From Saprospiraceae bacterium (lineage in GTDB: Bacteria > Bacteroidota > Bacteroidia > Chitinophagales > Saprospiraceae): a stretch of DNA of 64,000 nucleotides. The position numbers were made by a program, and so were the translations under genes. The stretch spans positions 1 through 64,000 of the forward strand of contig JAGPCT010000001.1 of assembly GCA_018057925.1 (NCBI GenBank), given 5' to 3'. The notes beneath the pieces are model-generated. The model had not been told where the DNA came from. It saw only the letters and a list, made by a program, of their open reading frames with translations, and searched no databases. Within the stretch, counting starts at the first letter, position 1; each line of letters opens with the position of its first letter. Shown in pieces: positions 59,294 through 64,000 of the stretch.

Positions 59294-59362
59294 TTAGTAC
59301 AACTATGAACTATAATTTAGTACAACTCTTCAATGTTATTGCGTTAACAACGTGCAAAAGTA
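59294..59362 (-). promoter_or_regulatory. -7 box and direct repeats upstream of the ketoacyl synthase gene
   Basis: On the minus strand there is a full -7 match, TACTTTTG (59362-59355). About 30 bases downstream lie two exact 11-base direct repeats, read on the plus strand as TTAGTACAACT at 59294-59304 and 59317-59327, with starts 23 bases apart. Two turns of spacing suits a dimeric or repeated protein site, but this is only a candidate operator. Confidence 0.4.
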
Positions 59363-59369
59363 GTATTTT

Positions 59370-60593
59370 TCATTCAGGATAAAGCAAATACTTCTTTCTT
59401 ATCATTTTGAATTTATCTAAGTCATCTTTCCACGTTTCTCTTATTTCTTCCTCTGACTTTCCGGCTATAACCTGAAGCCTAAAGGAATCTGTCCCCATTA
59501 ACTTATCGATAAAATTATTTTTAAGAAAAAACTCAGACTTCTTAGGATAATCCCGATATGCATGAATTAAATACGAAAGATTAACCCTTTTTTCTTGCCT
59601 GATTTTATCCACTTTCCTATCGCTTAAATCATAGCCTCTACACTTCTTACCCAGTAAAAATGGAGACATAGCTCCGGGCATTGGCTCAGGAACAAAGTAA
59701 TAATCACCTTTAATTGCCAATGGACTCCCGTATATTTGAAATTGTTTATTTGTTCCACGCCCTATACTAAAATTTGTACCCTCAAATAGACACAATGAGG
59801 GATACAATGCGATAGAAAGCTGATTCGGAAGATTTGGCGACGGTTTTACCGGTAGAGAATAAGGCAACTTGTGATTATAATTTTTACAAGGAATCACCTT
59901 CAATCTGCACTTAATACCATCATTCAACATACCTTCACTATTCATCATCCATGCAAGCTCACCCAAGGTCATGCCATGCACTATTGGTATTGGTATCACG
60001 CCTACAAAAGAAGTAAATTGTGGCTTCAACACCGGACCATCAATATAATGACCATTCGGATTAGGCCTATCTAAAACTAAAAGCGATTTGCCGTGGACAG
60101 CACAAGCTTCCATCAAATACTTCAAAGTGGACAAATAAGTATAAAACCTGACCCCTACATCCTGTACGTCAAAAATAACAACATCTATACCAGCCAAATC
60201 TATAGAATCTGGCGCTTTCTTTTTCCCGTAAATGGAAACAATAGGAATTCCTGTAGCTTTATCTTTGTCATCTTGAATATTAGCACCGGCATCAGCTTCT
60301 CCTCGAAATCCATGCTCAGGTGCAAATATCTTAGATACCTGAATATTATTTTCCATTAAAACATCAACTAAGTGCTTTCCCCCTGTTATTGAAGTCTGAT
60401 TAACCAACAACCCGACTCGAGCCCCCTTAATTAATGGCAAATACAAGTCGGTTTGATCTGCGCCTGTATAGATTGGCAAACCCATTGGGCTTATTTCTGT
60501 CTGCCTCGAAAAATTATGATCCGTATTTATTGAAGCTTCATGACAATTTAGGGAAATCAATCCTAATAGCAACATAATATATTGTACTACCAT
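59370..60593 (-). CDS. namZ: DUF1343 family exo-beta-N-acetylmuramidase (NamZ-like) lipoprotein
   Basis: After a signal with a possible lipobox (ISLNC, Cys17), the 407-residue protein carries the DUF1343 signatures: GLLVNQTSI, FAPEHGFRGEADAG, IFDVQDVGVRFYTYLSTL, LDRPNPNG, and FEGTNFSIGRGTNKQFQI. NamZ removes terminal MurNAc from peptidoglycan fragments during wall turnover. No MurNAc transport or kinase genes are adjacent. The site is likely periplasmic or outer membrane. Confidence 0.88.
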   Translation of the reverse strand: MVVQYIMLLLGLISLNCHEASINTDHNFSRQTEISPMGLPIYTGADQTDLYLPLIKGARVGLLVNQTSITGGKHLVDVLMENNIQVSKIFAPEHGFRGEADAGANIQDDKDKATGIPIVSIYGKKKAPDSIDLAGIDVVIFDVQDVGVRFYTYLSTLKYLMEACAVHGKSLLVLDRPNPNGHYIDGPVLKPQFTSFVGVIPIPIVHGMTLGELAWMMNSEGMLNDGIKCRLKVIPCKNYNHKLPYSLPVKPSPNLPNQLSIALYPSLCLFEGTNFSIGRGTNKQFQIYGSPLAIKGDYYFVPEPMPGAMSPFLLGKKCRGYDLSDRKVDKIRQEKRVNLSYLIHAYRDYPKKSEFFLKNNFIDKLMGTDSFRLQVIAGKSEEEIRETWKDDLDKFKMIRKKYLLYPE

Positions 60594-60679
60594 CTAATAA
60601 ATTTTAAAAACTCTAAATTCCTTGCTTTAACCTAAATTCCATTTATAGAATCGGCACTATTATTATAAGTATTGAGGTT

Positions 60680-62680
60680 TTATCCTTTCTTTCGAATAAA
60701 ATATGTCTCTGCCAACAAAAAAAGTAATGCAGCAACAAGTAAGTACTTCCATAATACCAAACCTAAGTCTGTTTCGTGTATAATAGAAGCCAAATTCTGT
60801 TGTGTACTTTTATCCCATACTTTAATATGTTCATTTTCAATTGATTTTACATTATCCAAAGATAAAAACCTCATTCGACTTTCTTGGCGATCATAATTAA
60901 AAGCATATAACCCAAAATTCTCAAGTGAATAAACACCTGGCAAAATAGATTCATTCCCTAACTGTATAATCGTCCTCCCATTTCTTTGCAACTGCTCGGG
61001 AATGAAGGTCTGTGGTCCATTGAACTTTAGAATTCCATCCTGTCCATCCTTAACCTGATTGATTTCAAAACTTTCATTTTTCCCTATGGTAAAAGCAACT
61101 TGTGGCCTTAGACTACTAAAACCAGCTTTGAACAAAAAAGGTACTAACACTTCACCATTTTTAACCAAATCGCTATAAAGTGGATCAATCGGTGCCGCAC
61201 ATAAATACACTTTCCCTATTCCTCTTCCATACTTGACAAGAAAAGGATATCCATCTCTATAAGAAAGAAGAGAAACTGCACCCGAGGACATTTTGGCATT
61301 TATTTTCAAATTCCTTTGTGTAACAGGAAGTTTAAGGCCAATCGTTTTACCTTCAAATACATTTTGAAATATTACATCGTCTTTATTGATTGATTGAACC
61401 TTACTTTCAATAGTTACCATTTGTCCATCTGTACCCAATCCAAATGCTTGAGAAAGCTGATTGATTGCTCCGGGCGAAGTTGCATTAGGAAATATGACAA
61501 TGTTTGTGCCATTATCAATTGCTTTTTTTAATTCACTAATAAGGCCGGTTGAAACACTTTTTAATTCATTTAAAACAATTAACGGAAAACTGGAAAACCG
61601 ACTAAAGTTGACTCTTGAGATTTCTTCATTTGTAACATTAAAAAGCCGAGATGATTCAAGTGCTGTTGTTAAATAGTGGTTGACATTATTCTCATTGATA
61701 ATCAATACATTCGCTTTTTTAACATCCTTCCACGCTATAAAATAATTATCATCAAAATTAATTGGATTGTCATTTATTACCAACTCCGCTGATTGATAGT
61801 CGCTTCCGGTACTAAGTATTGGGACAGTATCAATAATAGATTTGCCTGCTCCTAACTGGATAATAGGAAGAGGTTTGTTACTACCATTAAATTTTAATAT
61901 TGGCTTAATAGTACTCGACTTAGACCCATCGTTTACCACTTTATACACCAATTTATTAGCAACACCGGGTAATGAAACCAAGTCTTTAAAATATGCTGTA
62001 TCTATATATGCATTAGACATAGTGGTAGTCTGTATAGGAACTAAATTAACCTGGATTGAGGTATCCTTTAATGAGTTTAAATCCGCCGTATTTTCTTGAA
62101 AATCACTGATAAAAAAAGCGTTATGTTTCCCTTGACCAGCTAGTTTAAAACTTTGTTGCATTGAATGAAAAATACTACCAAAAGTCTTAACCTGAGGAGA
62201 GGTAATCTTCTCTTTTAGTGAAAAAACAACTTCTTCTTTGTTGAGCCAAGAATTGCCAATTCCTTGATTATCATTCGTCAAAATCATAAACTTATCATCC
62301 GCACCATAACCATTTATTATCTGAAGAGCAATATCTTTTCCTTCTTCTAATAAATTATGATCGGTTGAAATACTTCCCATTGAAAAACTATTGTCTAAAT
62401 AGAGAATATTGTAATTGACGCCTTGTGTAATCTTACCTTTTGTTTCAAAATAAGGCTGCGCAAAGGCAAATACAAGAGCTAAAACAGCTAAGCATCTTAA
62501 TAAAAGAACAAGCCATTTATTTATTTTTTTTCTACTATTAGAAGACTGCTGAATAGCCTTCAAAAACGCTACATTTGTAAAATGAACTTTCTTGTAACGC
62601 CTAAAATTAAATAAATGAATGATAATCGGTATAGCAATAGCCAATGAAGCAATTAAGAAAGCAGGAAACAAAAATTTCAT
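60680..62680 (-). CDS. BatA-domain / VWA-like membrane protein
   Basis: The ATG at 62680 gives the family-typical start MKFLFPAFLIASLAIAIPII followed by HLFNFRRYKKVHFTNVAFL, the BatA N-terminal membrane domain. A second helix (about 50-68) leads into a von Willebrand A-like domain with LDNSFSMGS (metal-site DxSxS). A long beta-rich extracytoplasmic part and a C-terminal helix follow. An ATG at 62704 adds eight residues that overlap the promoter. Such proteins are common in Bacteroidota; their exact job, beyond a proposed link to the Bat stress operon, is unknown. Confidence 0.83.
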   Translation of the reverse strand: MKFLFPAFLIASLAIAIPIIIHLFNFRRYKKVHFTNVAFLKAIQQSSNSRKKINKWLVLLLRCLAVLALVFAFAQPYFETKGKITQGVNYNILYLDNSFSMGSISTDHNLLEEGKDIALQIINGYGADDKFMILTNDNQGIGNSWLNKEEVVFSLKEKITSPQVKTFGSIFHSMQQSFKLAGQGKHNAFFISDFQENTADLNSLKDTSIQVNLVPIQTTTMSNAYIDTAYFKDLVSLPGVANKLVYKVVNDGSKSSTIKPILKFNGSNKPLPIIQLGAGKSIIDTVPILSTGSDYQSAELVINDNPINFDDNYFIAWKDVKKANVLIINENNVNHYLTTALESSRLFNVTNEEISRVNFSRFSSFPLIVLNELKSVSTGLISELKKAIDNGTNIVIFPNATSPGAINQLSQAFGLGTDGQMVTIESKVQSINKDDVIFQNVFEGKTIGLKLPVTQRNLKINAKMSSGAVSLLSYRDGYPFLVKYGRGIGKVYLCAAPIDPLYSDLVKNGEVLVPFLFKAGFSSLRPQVAFTIGKNESFEINQVKDGQDGILKFNGPQTFIPEQLQRNGRTIIQLGNESILPGVYSLENFGLYAFNYDRQESRMRFLSLDNVKSIENEHIKVWDKSTQQNLASIIHETDLGLVLWKYLLVAALLFLLAETYFIRKKG

Positions 62681-62683
62681 GGT

Positions 62684-62691
62684 CAAAAGTA
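62684..62691 (-). promoter_or_regulatory. -7 box abutting the BatA-type gene
   Basis: On the minus strand, TACTTTTG is a perfect -7 match that ends only 3 bases before the ATG at 62680. If used, the transcript would start at or inside the first codons, so either the message is leaderless or a different promoter is used. Confidence 0.4.
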
Positions 62692-62723
62692 CAATAAAAT
62701 ACATTTATAATATATATGCTACA

Positions 62724-62930
62724 TTATCCCGAATTCAAAACTTTAGCTTTTGAAAAAACATATAGCATTGATTATTAGGAAAATATTGAATTATATACCG
62801 ATTCAAAGATTATGTTAAATGCCGATGTGCCGGTTGTTTAGTCAAATCTAATTGGACTTTTATATATATCCAATCGGCAATACAAAACTTTTATCGATTC
62901 AACAAATTGTATAGTTGAATTTTAGATTAA
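62724..62930 (+). repeat. Dispersed intergenic repeat, copy E (longer form)
   Basis: The left end TTATCCCGAATTCAAAAC and the right end TTGAATTTTAGATTAA belong to the repeat family. Inside are a GCTTTTGAAAAAACAT segment and the core ATAGCATTGATTATTAG. It is about 50 bp longer than the other copies; the extra part contains a hairpin with arms ATTGGA and TCCAAT near 62850-62873. Its right TTAA (62927-62930) is also the left TTAA of copy F. Confidence 0.55.
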
Positions 62931-63083
62931 CCCGATTTCAACAATAAAGGTTTTGAAAAACCTATATTATTCTGATTATCAAGGAAATTCCGATTTACAA
63001 CTCATTATCAATAATTTCTTAAAACCATCAATTAAGAGCCATACAACGATTCCGCAATTGTACATTTTGGAATTTGGGATTAA
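62927..63083 (+). repeat. Dispersed intergenic repeat, copy F
   Basis: TTAACCCGATTTCAACAATAAAGG, then the mini-hairpin AGGTTTTGAAAAACCT, CTGATTATCAAGG, AAAACCATCAATTAAGAG, and the right end TTGGAATTTGGGATTAA. 157 bp with TTAA on both ends. Copies E and F are head-to-tail and fill most of the 437-base divergent gap 62705-63141. This is the most intact copy for defining the termini. Confidence 0.68.
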
Positions 63084-63115
63084 GCATACCAATTAACGTA
63101 TTAATTTCTAAAACC

Positions 63116-63123
63116 TATATTTG
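63116..63123 (+). promoter_or_regulatory. -7 box of the small membrane protein gene
   Basis: TATATTTG fits TAnnTTTG exactly, 19 bases before the ATG at 63142 and just outside repeat copy F. No -33 match is obvious. Confidence 0.5.
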
Positions 63124-63141
63124 TTTTAAAAATTTTATAAT

Positions 63142-63363
63142 ATGGCAGATTGGTTTAACGGAATTGGCGTCACTTTAATATTGGTATCATTTATACTATT
63201 GACTCTTCGTCGAATATCTTCGGAAAGCTTGTTTTATAAAACATTAAACTTTTTGGGTGCCGGAATGGCATGTATAGGAGCATGGATGTTAGGTGTCTGG
63301 GCCTTTGTACTTTTAGAGGGCGTATGGAGTTTGGTTGCTTTATATTCGATCATTAAAAGATAA
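63142..63363 (+). CDS. Small CBU_0592-like membrane protein
   Basis: The 73 residues contain three closely spaced hydrophobic segments (GIGVTLILVSFILLTL, LNFLGAGMACIGAWML, VWAFVLLEGVWSLVALYSII) separated by short loops. The aromatic-rich last helix ending in ALYSIIKR fits the small CBU_0592-domain family, whose function is unknown. A -7 box just upstream supports it being real. The gap 63364-63589 downstream is AT-rich with no gene seen. Confidence 0.75.
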   Translation: MADWFNGIGVTLILVSFILLTLRRISSESLFYKTLNFLGAGMACIGAWMLGVWAFVLLEGVWSLVALYSIIKR

Positions 63364-63589
63364 TTCAAGCATTTTTTTATGTTGTGAAACAAATTTTCAA
63401 ATTACAAAAAGTACAAAATATTTTTCTCAAATTCATGCAAAACAATATTATATTTTGTATTTGTTTAATTATTTTATATTTACAATATTTTATATTGTCA
63501 AAAACAACCCGGTTATTTTTTTTCAGTAAAAAGTGAATCATTCCAATATTTACAATGTTATCTTTACATGGAGGATAAACATAAAAACA

Positions 63590-64000
63590 ATGGACACTAA
63601 AGTTGAAAAAATCAAAGGCGGAGCATTTTTAATTGAAAATTATGCTTTTGGCACGGATTATATTCCGGAAAGAATGAACGAGGATCAAAAAATGATTCGC
63701 GATGTTGTTAGAGAATTTGTGGAGAAAGAAATATGGACAAGAGGCTATATTTTGGATCAACAAGCTAAACTCATGGACGAAGCAGGAGAATTAGGCTTAG
63801 TTGGCGCCCATATTCCCGTTGAATATGGTGGTCAAGAATTTGACACAATTGTCAACACCATTATCGGAGAAGAATTGGGTCGTGGCGATGCTTCTTTTAG
63901 CACAACCTTTGCAGCACATACCGGAATTGGGATGCTTCCTATTCTTTATTATGGCAACGAAGATCAGAAAGCAAAATATCTTCCTAAATTATCAACCGGA
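63590..64000 (+). CDS. Acyl-CoA dehydrogenase, N-terminal part (cut by window end)
   Basis: An open frame from the ATG at 63590 runs off the window (137 codons). It reads FLIENYAFGTDYIPERMNEDQKMI, then VREFVEKEIW, LGLVGAHIPVEYGGQEFD, EELGRGDASFSTTFAAHTGIG and PILYYGNEDQKAKYLPKL, the N-terminal helical domain of a flavin acyl-CoA dehydrogenase. It oxidises acyl-CoA in beta-oxidation or branched amino acid breakdown. The N-terminal leader resembles long-chain enzymes of Bacteroidota. GGAGGA lies about 15 bases upstream. Confidence 0.9.
   Translation, partial: MDTKVEKIKGGAFLIENYAFGTDYIPERMNEDQKMIRDVVREFVEKEIWTRGYILDQQAKLMDEAGELGLVGAHIPVEYGGQEFDTIVNTIIGEELGRGDASFSTTFAAHTGIGMLPILYYGNEDQKAKYLPKLSTG

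Noticed and set aside
60615-60640. Another copy of the dispersed repeat
   Set aside because: Only a TTTAACCTAAATTCC-like end is recognisable, without the core, so chance similarity cannot be excluded.

Overview
This window is a stretch of ordinary chromosome from an AT-rich member of the Bacteroidota. The evidence is consistent across the window: promoters with the Bacteroidota -7 box (TAnnTTTG), secreted proteins ending in type IX secretion (T9SS) sorting domains, a TonB-dependent receptor with an N-terminal carboxypeptidase-regulatory-like domain, a BatA-domain protein, a DUF4199 protein, PD40 repeats and a flexirubin-type tyrosine ammonia-lyase. I infer an environmental, aerobic lineage such as Saprospiria or Chitinophagia; no 16S gene is present to settle this. 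No phage, insertion sequence or CRISPR array was seen. TTG is the only available start for several conserved genes.

Layout. 0-2.6 kb: tRNA-Arg(CCT), then an aromatic ammonia-lyase with a FabG-type reductase. 2.8-5.0 kb (minus): mrp, a NifU-type Fe-S scaffold and pyrF. 5.4-10.8 kb (plus): a glycosyltransferase, a methyltransferase, a membrane glycosyltransferase with TPRs, and a propionyl-CoA-carboxylase-type beta subunit. 10.9-19.5 kb: pseudouridine synthase, an unusual RibF-glycosyltransferase fusion, a second glycosyltransferase, a YfhO-type protein, a flippase and a Gfo/Idh/MocA oxidoreductase, i.e. surface glycan assembly. 19.8-24.1 kb: tilS, a lipoprotein, and a PD40 protein with two SPOR-like domains. 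24.2-29.5 kb (minus): a second carboxylase beta subunit with an rRNA methyltransferase, then metF, fumarylacetoacetase and a possible 44-residue protein. 29.8-32.1 kb: udk, purK, purE, then a telomere-like TTAGGGG array. 32.3-37.4 kb: malic enzyme, a LOG protein, radA, a DUF454 protein and a LexA-like S24 repressor. 37.5-48 kb: M1 aminopeptidase, pseudouridine synthase, a heptose/glycosyltransferase/DUF4199/PyrX-like operon, a T9SS cargo protein, a TonB receptor and trmD. 48-53.3 kb: sppA, the membrane pyrophosphatase hppA and a barnase-like RNase with its barstar inhibitor. 53.4-56.4 kb: two PepSY-like proteins beside a two-component system whose response regulator carries an in-frame stop codon. 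56.8-64 kb: secreted esterase, DarB-like ketoacyl synthase, NamZ-type muramidase, BatA/VWA protein, a small membrane protein and the start of an acyl-CoA dehydrogenase.

The less ordinary items are: a family of ~150-bp intergenic repeats with TTAA-bounded terminal inverted repeats (six copies, two in tandem); the RNase/barstar pair; the interrupted response regulator; the RibF-GT2 fusion; and the TTAGGGG array. The rest is housekeeping metabolism and cell-envelope construction.
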